Assembly (NCBI RefSeq): GCF_000020505.1
Contig: NC_011027.1
Coordinates: 1,348,001-1,412,000 of the forward strand
DNA from: Chlorobaculum parvum NCIB 8327
GTDB lineage: Bacteria; Bacteroidota; Chlorobiia; Chlorobiales; Chlorobiaceae
Direction: 5' to 3'
DNA length: 64,000 nt
The notes under the pieces were generated by a model. That model was not told the origin of the DNA. It made no database searches and saw only the letters and a program-made list of their open reading frames with translations. Shown piece after piece: positions 9,242 through 18,740 of the stretch (the first letter of the stretch is position 1; each line of letters opens with the position of its first letter). A program made the translations under genes and the position numbers.

Positions 9242-10406
9242 ATTTGCGCACCTCTTTCTGCGCAGTATGGAGAATCTTGTCGATCGGCTTCTTCCTGACA
9301 AGCATATGTCGATAGCGATCGGTTCCGGCAAGCTTGTCGAAAAACTCCTTGTTCAGGTCGAGCTGGTCGGGATACAGCTTTTGCAAAACCAGCAGAATCG
9401 CCACTTGCATCCTGAAAGGATCGAAAATCGCACGATCGGTCACGGCAAGGCGGATACCGTAGCACGTCAGCCCAGCAAACTTGCTGCTCGACGGGATGAA
9501 CGATGCCGGCTGAAGAGAAAGGCCCGGTAAATCGTATTGCTGCAGTTCCGATAACAGGACTTCGCTGTCGATAAACGGGGCACCGAAAAGTTTGAACGGA
9601 GCCTCGGTGCCGCGCCCCTCGCTCACTGCGGTAGCTTCGAGCATGACCGTAGCCGGGTAAAGCAGCAGCGTCTCGAAGTCACGGAGATTGGGCGATGGCG
9701 AACGGAAGCTGTACCCCTCAAGCGCGTCGGCGAACAAGTCGTGACGATAGCCACTCATGCGGACAACCTGCAACGAAAGCTCCGGGTAATCCCGCTGTTG
9801 CAGCCACGTAGCGATCTCCCCCACCGTCATACCGTGAATGAAGGGCAGCTCAGCCGCTCCGACAAACGACTCATAGTCCGGATCCAGCACGAAGCCGGAA
9901 ACTGGCATAGGCGCAATGGGATTCGGCCGGTCAAGCACCATGAAGACGATCCCCGCGTCACGGCACGCCTCCATGGCGAGCTTCATGGTAGAGATGTAGG
10001 TAAAGCAGCGGACACCGGCGTCCTGAAGGTCGAACACCAGCACATCGATAGTTTTGAGAAGCTCAAGATCGGGGCGCTTCGTCTTGCCGTAGAGCGAATA
10101 GACCGCAATGCTGCCGCCAACTTCGTCATTACCGACTGCCTCCCCCGCCTGCCGCTCAAGCGTGAAGCCATGCTCCGGCGCCATGAGAAATTTCAGATCA
10201 ACGCCATTGCTCAGCAACACCTGATAGCCCGGCTCCCCGGAGCGCGAAACCGACACGGCATTGGTAATCATGCCCACCCGTTTACCCTGAAGCTGCAAAC
10301 ATCTTTCGGAATCAAGCACGTCAATCCCATACCGGAACGGCTCGGCATAGGCTGTGGAAGCAGCAAGAACAAGCAGAAACAACAAAAAAGAGGTAATGCG
10401 GCCCAT
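9204..10406 (-). CDS. DUF1343 / NamZ-like exo-beta-N-acetylmuramidase, exported
   Basis: 400 residues with an N-terminal signal peptide (hydrophobic run LLFLLVLAASTAYA, cleavage likely before EPFRYGI). The body matches the DUF1343 family: GKRVGMITNAVSVSR, the LFAPEHGF-like LMAPEHGFTLE, DLQDAGVRCFTYISTM and LDRPNPI. Characterised members (NamZ) remove terminal MurNAc from peptidoglycan fragments, so a periplasmic role in cell-wall turnover is likely. It is convergent with cfa with a 38-bp overlap and follows the metG/tRNA block. Confidence 0.88.
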   Translation of the reverse strand: MGRITSFLLFLLVLAASTAYAEPFRYGIDVLDSERCLQLQGKRVGMITNAVSVSRSGEPGYQVLLSNGVDLKFLMAPEHGFTLERQAGEAVGNDEVGGSIAVYSLYGKTKRPDLELLKTIDVLVFDLQDAGVRCFTYISTMKLAMEACRDAGIVFMVLDRPNPIAPMPVSGFVLDPDYESFVGAAELPFIHGMTVGEIATWLQQRDYPELSLQVVRMSGYRHDLFADALEGYSFRSPSPNLRDFETLLLYPATVMLEATAVSEGRGTEAPFKLFGAPFIDSEVLLSELQQYDLPGLSLQPASFIPSSSKFAGLTCYGIRLAVTDRAIFDPFRMQVAILLVLQKLYPDQLDLNKEFFDKLAGTDRYRHMLVRKKPIDKILHTAQKEVRKFNEKNHGRFLYP

Positions 10407-10457
10407 GAGGAAATAGCCCTGGAAATTTGCGGAGGATTGGTCTTGCTTCTTACAGAA

Positions 10458-10483
10458 CTTATAGGTCGTATAAGTCCTATAAG
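10458..10483. repeat. Small dyad of CTTATAGG / CCTATAAG units
   Basis: An 8-bp perfect inverted repeat with a 10-base spacer that itself contains TATAAG-like sequence, followed by six As. It lies 52 bp upstream of the NamZ-like gene start, between that gene and the tRNA terminator. It could be a small terminator (rightward A run means U run for leftward reading lies on the wrong side) or a short dispersed repeat of the TATAGGAC/ACTTATA type. Confidence 0.4.
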
Positions 10484-10545
10484 AAAAAAGCTAAACGAAG
10501 GCAATATACTTTGCGAAAGCAGTAAAAAAACACGGAGGCTCTAAA

Positions 10546-10575
10546 CAAAAAAAGGCCGCACAACATGGCGCGGCC
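10546..10575 (-). terminator. Rho-independent terminator of the initiator tRNA gene
   Basis: Reading leftward just after the tRNA 3' end: GGCCGC stem, 10-base loop, GCGGCC, then seven to eight Us (A run at 10546-10553). Confidence 0.8.
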
Positions 10576-10581
10576 TCTGAA

Positions 10582-10657
<76 letters not shown>

Positions 10658-10704
10658 ATGTAAAGTCTTTTTAATGTACAACTTCCATCGTAATTAACAA
10701 ACAA

Positions 10705-12816
10705 TTAACTGACAGAGTTCCCATTTATACCCTCGCCCTGCGGTTCCAGCAGAAACAGGCGACCATCGGCGCCCTCGACGGCGAGAATCATGCCCTGCGA
10801 CAGCTCGCCCCGCATGGTGCGGTCGGCGAGATTGGCCACCAGCACAACGTTCTTGCCCACCATCTGTTCGGGCGTGAAGTGCTGCGCGATGCCCGAGAGC
10901 ACCTGGCGCTGTTCCGAGCCGACCTGCAATTGCAGCTTGAGCAGCTTGTTGGCCTTCTTGACCGGCTCGCATGCGATCACTCTGGCAACGCGCAGATCGA
11001 CTTTCTGGAAGTCGTCGAAGGTGATCTCCGGCTTGAAGGTCATCGGCGCAGGCTGTTCGGCGGCTTCGCGTCGCTCCGCTTCGGCAAGCAGGGCTTCGAT
11101 CTTTTTCAGCTCGGGCTCGAGGTCTTTGTCTTCGATCTTCGAGAAGAGGATTTCCGACGAACCGAGCAGCTTGTGCCCTTTCTTCAACCCCGGTTCGAGC
11201 GCCTTGCGCCAAACCGGATTGCCGGGTTCGACCAGGTCGTCGATTCTGCCCTCGAAGCCGAGCATCTTCCAGATGCGATTGGCGGTTTCAGGCACGATCG
11301 GCCAGAAGAGCAGCGCGAGCGTGTGGCAAAGGTTCAGCGACACGGCCATCGTGCGGCCCGCGGCTTCCGGATCGACCTTGATGACTTTCCACGGCTCGCT
11401 CTCGGTGAGATAGCGGTTGGCGAAGCGGGCAATCTCCATCGCCTGTGCGGTTGCCTCGCGGAAATGGAAGCCCTCGTAGGCCGCTTCGAGCTTGCCGAAG
11501 CTCGCCAACCAGTCGATGCCGAGGCCGTCCCACGCTTCAAGATCGATGTCCGCAGGCACCTCGCCGCCGAAGCGCGAGTTAGTGAAGTCGATCGAGCGCT
11601 TGATGAAGTTGCCGAGCGTGTCGGCCAGCTCGCCGTTGGTGCGGTTCTGGAAGTCGCTCCAGCTGAAGTCGGTGTCCTTGTTCTCCGGGTAGTTCATCGC
11701 GATGCTGTAGCGCAGCGTGTCCGCCGGGAAGCGTTCGAGGAACTCGCCGAGATAGACCGCATAGTTGCGCGACTTGGAGAACTTGCGTCCCTCGAAGTTC
11801 ATGAACTCGGAGGCCGGAACATTGTCGGCCAGCTCGTAGCGTCCCTCGCTGCGCCCCTCGTTCCAGGCCATCAAAATCGCCGGGAACATCAGCGTGTGGA
11901 ACACGACGTTGTCCTTGCCGATGAAGTTGATGATGCGGGTCTCCGGATCCTGCCAGTAGCGCCGCCAGAGTTCGGAGTCGCCCTGCTTTTCGGCCCACTC
12001 TTTCGTGAATGAAATGTAGCCAAGCACGGCGTCGAACCAGACGTAGAGCACCTTGCCCTTCGCCTCTTCGGAGTCGAGCGGCAACGAGATGCCCCAGAAG
12101 AGGTCGCGGGTGATGGCGCGGTCGGCGAGGCCCTGGTTGAGCCACGTGCGAGAGTAGTTCACCACGTTGGAGCGCCAGTCGCCGGTGTGCCGTTCAACAA
12201 AGGCTTCGAGCTGCTTCTGGTAGCGCCCGAGCGGGAAGTACCAGTGCAGGGTTTCGCGCAACTCCGGCGTAGCATCGGAGAGCTTGCTCTTCGGATCGAT
12301 CAGCTCGGTCGGACTGAGGTGCGTGCCGCACTGCTCACACTGGTCGCCGTTCGCGCCGGGAGTCTTGCAGACCGGGCATGTGCCGGTGATGTAGCGGTCG
12401 GAGAGGAAGCGCCCCGCCTTCGGATCGAAAAACTGCTTTTCGGTCTTCTTGACGAAAATCCCCTTTTTCTCGATTTCCGAGAAAAACTCACGAGCGGTCT
12501 CGTGATGCACCGGCCCGCTGGTGCGGCCGTAATAATCAAAGGAGATACCGCACCTGGCGAAGGCATCCGCATTCATTTTGTGGTAGCGATCAACCACGTC
12601 CTGCGGTGAAATGCCCTCCTTGTCGGCGGTAATGGTAATCGGCACGCCGTGCTCGTCCGAGCCGCCGATGTGGATCACGTCGTGGCCGCAGAGGCGTTTG
12701 TAGCGTACGTAAATGTCGGCGGGCAGATAAACCCCGGCGAGGTGGCCGAGGTGCACCGGGCCGTTGGCGTAAGGAAGAGCGGTCGTGACAAGCGTCCTTT
12801 GGAACGTATGGCTCAT
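10705..12816 (-). CDS. metG: Methionyl-tRNA synthetase with C-terminal tRNA-binding domain
   Basis: 703 residues. The class I signature HLGH is at 22-25, and KFSKS (KMSKS variant) is near 344. A four-Cys zinc knuckle CPVCKTPGANGDQCEQC lies near 145-160, as in the MetRS1 type. After the anticodon-binding helical domain there is an OB-fold Trbp111-like domain from about residue 595 (FQKVDLRVARVIACEPVKKANKLLKLQL), which in other bacteria aids tRNA binding and dimerisation. An initiator tRNA gene follows 47 bp downstream. Confidence 0.97.
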   Translation of the reverse strand: MSHTFQRTLVTTALPYANGPVHLGHLAGVYLPADIYVRYKRLCGHDVIHIGGSDEHGVPITITADKEGISPQDVVDRYHKMNADAFARCGISFDYYGRTSGPVHHETAREFFSEIEKKGIFVKKTEKQFFDPKAGRFLSDRYITGTCPVCKTPGANGDQCEQCGTHLSPTELIDPKSKLSDATPELRETLHWYFPLGRYQKQLEAFVERHTGDWRSNVVNYSRTWLNQGLADRAITRDLFWGISLPLDSEEAKGKVLYVWFDAVLGYISFTKEWAEKQGDSELWRRYWQDPETRIINFIGKDNVVFHTLMFPAILMAWNEGRSEGRYELADNVPASEFMNFEGRKFSKSRNYAVYLGEFLERFPADTLRYSIAMNYPENKDTDFSWSDFQNRTNGELADTLGNFIKRSIDFTNSRFGGEVPADIDLEAWDGLGIDWLASFGKLEAAYEGFHFREATAQAMEIARFANRYLTESEPWKVIKVDPEAAGRTMAVSLNLCHTLALLFWPIVPETANRIWKMLGFEGRIDDLVEPGNPVWRKALEPGLKKGHKLLGSSEILFSKIEDKDLEPELKKIEALLAEAERREAAEQPAPMTFKPEITFDDFQKVDLRVARVIACEPVKKANKLLKLQLQVGSEQRQVLSGIAQHFTPEQMVGKNVVLVANLADRTMRGELSQGMILAVEGADGRLFLLEPQGEGINGNSVS

Positions 12817-12906
12817 ATCGAAAGGTCTTTCAGAAAATAGGTCTAGCTCCCGGCAAGGGGAAAAATGCGTTTAACTGTATCAGGAAATGTGGAGCGACAA
12901 CGGCAC

Positions 12907-13884
12907 TTACGGGCGCTGACCAGCCATTTTGTTGTACTGATCGAACGAGATGCGGCGCTTCTGGCCGCTGCTCTCGTAGCGGATCCAGATGCATTTCCGC
13001 TGTGGATCGACCCCCTCGACAACGGCATTGCCCTCCCGAACGGCAAAAGTAGTGCCGACTGCTGGCCAGCTATTGCTGCGGCATGAACCGTTCTTGCCTC
13101 CATTCCCTTTCGAAAACCCGAGGCAGCATTTGGGACGGTTGCACAAACCGATGGTGTTGAAAGAGAGGTTATCTCCGTTCGTCCCCTCAAACGTCTGAGG
13201 TTTTTCAGCAAACGGATTGGAGTGAATCTTCTGCATCCAGGTCGAGCAGCACAGCGAGCAGCCGCACGAGCCCTGGCTGTTGGTGCGACGGGCCTCTTCG
13301 CGTGTGGTGATCTGCACCATCTGGATTCGCGCCTTGAACTCGCCGGCAAGGTCACGTACCAGGCCGCGGAAATCGACGCGATGCGTAGCCGTGTAATAGA
13401 CCGAAAGCTTCTGCTGATCGAGCCTGAGGTCGATATCGACCAGCTTCATGTCGAGCCGATGACGCTCGATCCGCTCGTGACAGGCTGCCCTGATCTCCGG
13501 CTCGCGTTTGCGAAGCTCGGTAAACGCAGCAACATCCTCCTCGCTGGCGTTGCGGATGACAGCCGGCAGCTCATCTATTTTTTCCATCAAACCCTTGAGC
13601 TCAAGCTTGCGCTGCGCAATCCGGCCCATCGAATAGACCATGCCGAAATCATAACCGCCATCAGCTTCCAGAATCACCGGCATGCCGATCGAAAGCTCAC
13701 CACCTGTCTTGTTGACGTAAAATTCCCGGCGGCATCCTTTCAGCTCGACCTCGCAGACCTGAGCGGCACTCTCCGCCAGTTCCCCGGCATAGAGGTCAGT
13801 GGTCTGCTCATGTAGTAGCTTCGAAAGTTTCAGCCTGATCCTGGCATTATCGCCAAGCAGGCAACTGCATAAAACCGTACTCAT
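12907..13884 (-). CDS. PSP1 C-terminal domain protein, RicT (YaaT)-like
   Basis: 325 residues matching the PSP1/YaaT family: MPVILEADGGYDFGMVYSMGR, LVDIDLRLDQQKLSVYYTATHRVDFRGLVRDLAGEFKARIQMVQI, and conserved Cys clusters (CGCSLCC near 205 and CNRPKCC near 250) that in Bacillus RicT bind Fe-S as part of the RicAFT complex affecting RNA processing. The C-terminal ~80 residues (after CLGFSKGNGGKNG) are Gly/Ser/Lys-rich and less typical. It sits between the acyltransferase and metG genes. Naming it ricT would be inference; no ricA or ricF homologue is nearby. Confidence 0.87.
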   Translation of the reverse strand: MSTVLCSCLLGDNARIRLKLSKLLHEQTTDLYAGELAESAAQVCEVELKGCRREFYVNKTGGELSIGMPVILEADGGYDFGMVYSMGRIAQRKLELKGLMEKIDELPAVIRNASEEDVAAFTELRKREPEIRAACHERIERHRLDMKLVDIDLRLDQQKLSVYYTATHRVDFRGLVRDLAGEFKARIQMVQITTREEARRTNSQGSCGCSLCCSTWMQKIHSNPFAEKPQTFEGTNGDNLSFNTIGLCNRPKCCLGFSKGNGGKNGSCRSNSWPAVGTTFAVREGNAVVEGVDPQRKCIWIRYESSGQKRRISFDQYNKMAGQRP

Positions 13885-13950
13885 ACAACATTGTCCTGAT
13901 CATCACTGCCGCTCCCCTGCTCGGTGAAACGACAGCACTATTTTTTAACC

Positions 13951-14724
13951 TCACTTCTCTGCCGAACCACTTCCGGAGAAGAGCTTACGAAACGCTTCGA
14001 CACGCCGGTTGATCGATTCCGAACCGCGTATAACCATATCGAAGCCGTCGAGACGTCGCTCGATCACCGCTTGCTTCACCTTGTCGAGATGGGATTCGGT
14101 CGTCTGCTCCATGAAGGCGGTCAGGGCGTCAAGCCCCTGCCAATCCGCTCTTTTCAGCACTCTCGGCGACCCGAAAGACAGGAAAAGTTCAGGTTTCTGC
14201 TCCTCAAGATATTCAATACGGCTGACAACTGAAACAAGATAGAGTGATTCGCTCTTTTTCAGAACACGATCAGCAATGCCGGCCGTTCCCCTGAAAAAAA
14301 CGAGCGGACGTTTATCGACATGCTCGATCTTTCCCTGCGGAAAAATCCAGAGCGCGTTCTGCTTTTCACTTGGTGACAGCAGGCACGTTGCAGCGTAATC
14401 AAGCGTGGCGATGGCGCTTCGCGCATTGGATCGGTCGATGGAAAAGGCCCCGAGCCGGGTGAAAAACTGGTGCTTGAGAAGCTGCGGATACTCGATGATG
14501 ATGAAGAGGTTCTGCCGGAAATAGAGCTCCGTGCAGAGCTGCGACCAGAAGCCATCCCACCAGTAGGCGTGGTTACCGTAGAAAATGACCGGAATCGAAG
14601 GATCCATTTCCGGCAGACCGGTCGGCATCTGCACCCTCAGCGAGTGGAAATGCCGCCGGAACTGCCAGCGCGAATACCAGCCGAACCATCGAGTATATGC
14701 CCAGCTCCGGCGAACCTTCAGCAT
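13951..14724 (-). CDS. PlsC-family acyltransferase (possible carotenoid-glycoside acyltransferase, CruD-like)
   Basis: 257 residues. GNHAYWWDGF near residue 50 fits the NHx4D acyltransferase motif, and LWIFPQGKIEH near 123-133 corresponds to the FPEGT block. It lacks strong membrane segments. Relatives transfer acyl groups to lysophosphatidate. In green sulfur bacteria a protein of this family, CruD, acylates chlorobactene glucoside, and this gene could be it, but that cannot be decided from the sequence alone. It is 9 bp after the aminotransferase gene and 66 bp before the PSP1 gene, in one leftward block. The start at 14724 is the first ATG-like codon in frame; the codon reads as a standard start. 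Confidence 0.78.
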   Translation of the reverse strand: MLKVRRSWAYTRWFGWYSRWQFRRHFHSLRVQMPTGLPEMDPSIPVIFYGNHAYWWDGFWSQLCTELYFRQNLFIIIEYPQLLKHQFFTRLGAFSIDRSNARSAIATLDYAATCLLSPSEKQNALWIFPQGKIEHVDKRPLVFFRGTAGIADRVLKKSESLYLVSVVSRIEYLEEQKPELFLSFGSPRVLKRADWQGLDALTAFMEQTTESHLDKVKQAVIERRLDGFDMVIRGSESINRRVEAFRKLFSGSGSAEK

Positions 14725-14733
14725 GGGCTGCGC

Positions 14734-15936
14734 TTAGCTGAACGCTTTTCTGATGCGGTTGACCGCCTCGGCCAGCTCTTCGATAGAGGCCGCATAGGAC
14801 AGGCGCAGGTTCTCCGGCGCTCCGAACGCATCACCAGGCACGGTGGCCACGTAGTGCTCGGCGAGCAGATACTCCGCGACGTCGGTCGAGTCCTTCATCA
14901 CATTGCCACCAAAGGTTTTGCCGAGCAGACCTTTGATGGACGGGAAGATGTAGAATGCGCCCTCCGGCAACGTGCATTCGATGCCGGGAATGGTGTTCAA
15001 CTCGCGGAACATAAAATCGCGGCGCTTCTCGAACTCCGCACGGCGCTGTTCGACGATGGACTGGTCGCCATCGAGAGCAGCCACGGCGGCCTTCTGGGCG
15101 ATGGAGTTCGCGTTCGAGGTGGTCTGCGACTGAATCTTGTCGCACGCCTTGATGATCCATTTCGGCGCAGCCAGGTAGCCGATACGCCAACCGGTCATCG
15201 AGTAGCTCTTGGAAGTGCCGTTGCTGACGATCACCCAGGGCTTCATCTCCGGAATCCGCGCAGGTGAGAAGGGTCGCACGCCACCATAGCAGATCATGTC
15301 GTACATCTCGTCGGAGATGATGAAAATCTCCTTGCCCTCGAGCACCTTCATCAACGCACGCACCTCGGCTTCGTTGTACACCGCGCCGGAGGGGTTCGAT
15401 GGCGAGTTGAGCACGAGCACCTTCGTCTTCGGCGTGATGGCCGCGGCGAGTTGCTCCGGCGTCATTTTGTAGCCGGTCTCGATGGAGGTTTCGACGATCA
15501 CCGGCGTCGCTCCGGCCAGGCGAGCCATCTCGGGGAAGCTCACCCAGTAGGGCGCGGGCACGATCACCTCGTCACCCTCGTCGCAGAGCGCAAGGAAGGT
15601 GTTGGCGAGCGTCTGCTTGCCACCGTTGCTGACGATGATTTCATCTTCGGCGTATTCCAGGCCGTTATCGCGCTGGAGTTTACGGATGATCGCTTTTTTC
15701 AGCTCCGGAATTCCGGCGTTTGCCGTATAGCGGGTGAAGCCGGAACGGATCGCCTCGATGCCCGCCTCGCAGACGTTATCCGGAGTCGGGAAGTCCGGTT
15801 CGCCCGCAGAAAGGCTCACGACATCCTTGCCTTCCGCCTTCATCTTTTTAGCCAGGCCGGTAATCCGCATCGTCTGCGATTCCTGCATGTTCTGCACTCT
15901 CTTGCTCAGGTATTGCTCATGGCTCTCTGCGCTCAT
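14734..15936 (-). CDS. aspC: Aspartate-type aminotransferase, class I/II PLP enzyme
   Basis: 400 residues of a fold-type I aminotransferase of the Igamma aspartate type: [14 protein letters not shown] near the N-terminus, [30 protein letters not shown], and the PLP-lysine site [19 protein letters not shown] near residue 240. It would interconvert aspartate and oxaloacetate and may also act on related amino acids such as prephenate, as in other bacteria. It lies 38 bp after coaD. Confidence 0.92.
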   Translation of the reverse strand: MSAESHEQYLSKRVQNMQESQTMRITGLAKKMKAEGKDVVSLSAGEPDFPTPDNVCEAGIEAIRSGFTRYTANAGIPELKKAIIRKLQRDNGLEYAEDEIIVSNGGKQTLANTFLALCDEGDEVIVPAPYWVSFPEMARLAGATPVIVETSIETGYKMTPEQLAAAITPKTKVLVLNSPSNPSGAVYNEAEVRALMKVLEGKEIFIISDEMYDMICYGGVRPFSPARIPEMKPWVIVSNGTSKSYSMTGWRIGYLAAPKWIIKACDKIQSQTTSNANSIAQKAAVAALDGDQSIVEQRRAEFEKRRDFMFRELNTIPGIECTLPEGAFYIFPSIKGLLGKTFGGNVMKDSTDVAEYLLAEHYVATVPGDAFGAPENLRLSYAASIEELAEAVNRIRKAFS

Positions 15937-15974
15937 GGTGGTGGTATTGGTTGTTAATTTGGTAATGCAAACTG

Positions 15975-16475
15975 TTATGACTGCCCCTCGCGCTCAGCCC
16001 GCTTTGCGTTCAGCTTGTCGAGCACGAAGGGGTGAACGAACTTGCTCACGTCGCCGCCAAGCATGGAGACTTCGCGGATGATGGTCGAGGCGACGTAGGT
16101 GTATTTGACGTTCGGCATGAGGAACACCGTCGTCACCTCCGGATAGAGGTGGCGGTTCAGAAGCGACATCTGGAACTCGTACTCGAAGTCCTTGACCTGC
16201 CGCACGCCGCGAACAATGGCGCTGGCTCCGGCCTGCCGCGCGTAATCGGCCAGAAGCCCCGCGTGCAGCACATCGACGCTCACATTCGAGAACTCGCGCA
16301 CCACCTCGTGAACCATTTCAAGACGTTCATCGACAGAAAAAAGGGTCTGCTTCTGGCTGTTCTCGGCCAGTACCACTTCGACGTGATCGAAGATGTTCAG
16401 CGCCCGTTCGAGCACGTCGAGATGACCGTTGGTGAAGGGGTCGAAGGTTCCCGGATAGATGGCTTTTCTGGTCAT
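15975..16475 (-). CDS. coaD: Phosphopantetheine adenylyltransferase
   Basis: 166 residues from the ATG at 16475; a longer frame upstream to 16571 overlaps rsmD and is rejected. The protein opens with [22 protein letters not shown] (T/HxGH nucleotidyltransferase motif) and includes [16 protein letters not shown] and [22 protein letters not shown]. It makes dephospho-CoA from phosphopantetheine. It follows rsmD by 4 bases, the classic rsmD-coaD pairing. Confidence 0.96.
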   Translation of the reverse strand: MTRKAIYPGTFDPFTNGHLDVLERALNIFDHVEVVLAENSQKQTLFSVDERLEMVHEVVREFSNVSVDVLHAGLLADYARQAGASAIVRGVRQVKDFEYEFQMSLLNRHLYPEVTTVFLMPNVKYTYVASTIIREVSMLGGDVSKFVHPFVLDKLNAKRAEREGQS

Positions 16476-16479
16476 GAAA

Positions 16480-17022
16480 TCACGGTTCGGGTGTAAAAAA
16501 AGAGACTCGCGTCGTTCCGTAATCCTTGTGGAAAAGGTACCCGCGTGATTGAGAAAAATCGTGGCTTGCATGGTGCTCGATCAACAGCAGCCCATCGGCA
16601 GCAAGCAGACCGGTATCGAGAATCGAACGGATAAGCAGCTCGTAATCCTCCCAGCGGTAGGGCGGATCGCAGAACACCAGCTCGAATGGCCCCTCCTGCC
16701 GCTTGAGAAACGCCGAGACATCGGCCATGACGAACCGCGCTGAACTCTGTACGCCGATGTCGGCAGCCGTCTGCTTCATCGTATCGAGCGCCTTGCGATT
16801 CTGCTCCACAAAGCACACGCTCCGTGCGCCGCGGCTCAGCGCCTCGAAGCCGAGATTGCCGAATCCGGCAAACAGGTCCAGCACGTCGATGCCCTCAAAA
16901 TCGATCCGCGCCGCAAGCGTATCAAAGAGCGACTTTTTGACCCTGCTGGTGCAGGGCCGGATGTCGCGCGAAGGCAGATGCCTGATCTTTCGCCCCCGGT
17001 ATCTGCCCGCATGAATCTGCAA
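16480..17022 (-). CDS. rsmD: 16S rRNA (guanine966-N2)-methyltransferase
   Basis: 180 residues. RIIAG-like start ([13 protein letters not shown]), [33 protein letters not shown] (SAM site) and the catalytic [12 protein letters not shown] at about 116-127 identify RsmD. It modifies G966 of 16S rRNA. Followed immediately by coaD. Confidence 0.94.
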   Translation of the reverse strand: MQIHAGRYRGRKIRHLPSRDIRPCTSRVKKSLFDTLAARIDFEGIDVLDLFAGFGNLGFEALSRGARSVCFVEQNRKALDTMKQTAADIGVQSSARFVMADVSAFLKRQEGPFELVFCDPPYRWEDYELLIRSILDTGLLAADGLLLIEHHASHDFSQSRGYLFHKDYGTTRVSFFTPEP

Positions 17023-17038
17023 GTCCTATCGAAACAGC

Positions 17039-17951
17039 TTAAAAGTCACCGAAAATAGTCACGCCGAGAATCTCCAGCGCCTTTGCCTCGTCCTCTTTGG
17101 ACGGAGGTTTGCCATGCCAGTTGGACTTGTCGGGCATCGTACCTTCAAAGAAGGGTACACCCTTGCCCATGACCGTTTTAGCCAGAACCACCACCGGTTT
17201 GGTGCGGCCTGTATCCTTGCGAAGATACTCAAGCGTATCGATGAAATGCTCGATGTCGTTGCCGTCGCAGGAGAGCACATCCCAGCCGAAGGCTCGCCAT
17301 TTGTCGGCAAAAGGCTCGACCTCCATCACGTCCGAAACCTCACCGTCGATCTGCTGGTTGTTGTAATCGACAATGCCGATCAGGTTGCCGAGTTGATAAT
17401 GGGCGGCGCTCATGGCGGCCTCCCAAATCTGCCCTTCCTGGCACTCGCCGTCGCCCATCAGACAGAAAACCTCTACCCTTTTTGCCATCCATGCGCAGGC
17501 CAAGCGCCGCACCGACAGCCGCCGACAAACCCTGACCAAGCGAACCGGATGCGATATTGATGCCCGGAAGCCCCGACTCGCAGGTCGGATGCCCCTGCAG
17601 GTAGGAGTTGATCTCGCGCAGATAATTCAGCTCATCGAGGGAGAAGTAACCCGAACGGGCCAGTACGCTGTACCAGACCGGAGCAATATGGCCGTTCGAG
17701 AGAAACAGCATATCCTGATCGGTTTCGCCCTTGAACTGATGCGGATGATGCTTCAGAATCTTGAAATACAGTGCCGTAAAAATATCGGCCATGCCAAGCG
17801 AACCACCGGTATGGCCCGAATTGGCTTTAGCCAGCATGCGAACCACATCACGGCGCACCTGACGGGCCATGTCCTTGAGTTCATCGATGGTTGAAAGCTG
17901 CAAGTGCTTGCCTTTTTTCTCCGCAGGATAAGGCTTCAGATGTTTTGCCAT
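17039..17951 (-). pseudogene. Transketolase, N-terminal (TPP-binding) subunit, interrupted by a frameshift
   Basis: The first part (17951 to about 17480) reads HLQLSTIDELKDMARQVRRDVVRMLAKANSGHTGGSLG, then a typical N-terminal transketolase up to ALGLRMDGKK. The second part (about 17485 to 17039), in the next frame, continues with VEVFCLMGDGECQEGQIWEAAMSAAHYQLGNLIGIVDYN. The join is at a run of five A and three G on the coding strand (17476-17483): one extra base puts the rest out of frame. Joined, about 303 residues, a normal size for a split transketolase N-half. No C-terminal half is next to it. It is either a real frameshift or a sequencing error; a -1 slip would hit a stop, so only +1 restores the frame. 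Confidence 0.85.
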
Positions 17952-18064
17952 GATGGAAGCGATAAATAAATGATGGCTGAAAATGAAAAAATGGTGTCAG
18001 AAGGACGCCGGAAACCGCCCGTCAGAAAACCTTAAAGTTAAAAGCGGACGCCTAATTTACCAAG

Positions 18065-18733
18065 TTATGCCCCGTCAGCTTGCTGTTTTCTTTTTTTGAG
18101 ATAGGCCACGACTTTCCAGATAATAAAACCTGTAAACAGGATGGTGAACGGCGCAGTGTAAAGCACCGCGTATTGACCGATCTTGTCCCAGTTGCTGCCG
18201 AGCAGATAGCCAGTGCTCAATAAAAGAATATTCCAGAGCAGCGAGCTGACAAAAGAGGCAGCGAGCACCAGCGGTATTTTCAGATGTAACATGCCGGCCA
18301 CGATGCAGATAACCGCCCGCGACCCGAAAAGAAAGCGGTTCACCAAAACCGCCATGTAGCCGTGGCCCGAAAACTTCTGGCGCACGGCCTCCATTTCGGA
18401 GGGAGGAAACAGTTTGTGAATGCTTCGGGCAAATTTGTGACGCACCTCGCTTTCTCCAGCTGCGTAGAGCTTCAGCCCAAGAAAACGACTGAGCAGAAAC
18501 ACGGTCATGAAGCCGGCCACCGAACCAAACGTTGACCAGAACAAAGCAGCGGAAACGGTGATATGGCTGAAGGTGAGAAGGTATCCGGCAAGAGCCACGG
18601 GCACATCCCCCGGAATCGGGGGAATGACGTTCTCAAAATATGCCGATAGAAACAATACTGCATAGACCGAAGAAGGTTCGGCCTGTTGCAGGTAGGCAAC
18701 AACTGATTCAAGCATTGAAGAGGTTTCCGGCAT
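18065..18733 (-). CDS. DedA-family membrane protein
   Basis: 222 residues with several membrane segments and the DedA pattern: YFENVIPPIPGDVPVALAGYLL near the N-terminus (E and PGD positions), RFLGLKLYAAG, and FGSRAVICIVAGMLHLKIPLVLAASFVSSLLWN. DedA proteins are implicated in membrane lipid and polyprenyl-phosphate translocation and envelope homeostasis. It begins 7 bp after purC; the ATG six codons in is an alternative start. Confidence 0.9.
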   Translation of the reverse strand: MPETSSMLESVVAYLQQAEPSSVYAVLFLSAYFENVIPPIPGDVPVALAGYLLTFSHITVSAALFWSTFGSVAGFMTVFLLSRFLGLKLYAAGESEVRHKFARSIHKLFPPSEMEAVRQKFSGHGYMAVLVNRFLFGSRAVICIVAGMLHLKIPLVLAASFVSSLLWNILLLSTGYLLGSNWDKIGQYAVLYTAPFTILFTGFIIWKVVAYLKKRKQQADGA

Positions 18734-18740
18734 CGATGAT

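Noticed and set aside
17476-17483. Programmed -1 frameshift at AAAAAG in the transketolase
   Set aside because: A -1 slip here leads to an immediate TAG, and only a +1 shift restores the frame; no known stimulatory element is visible.
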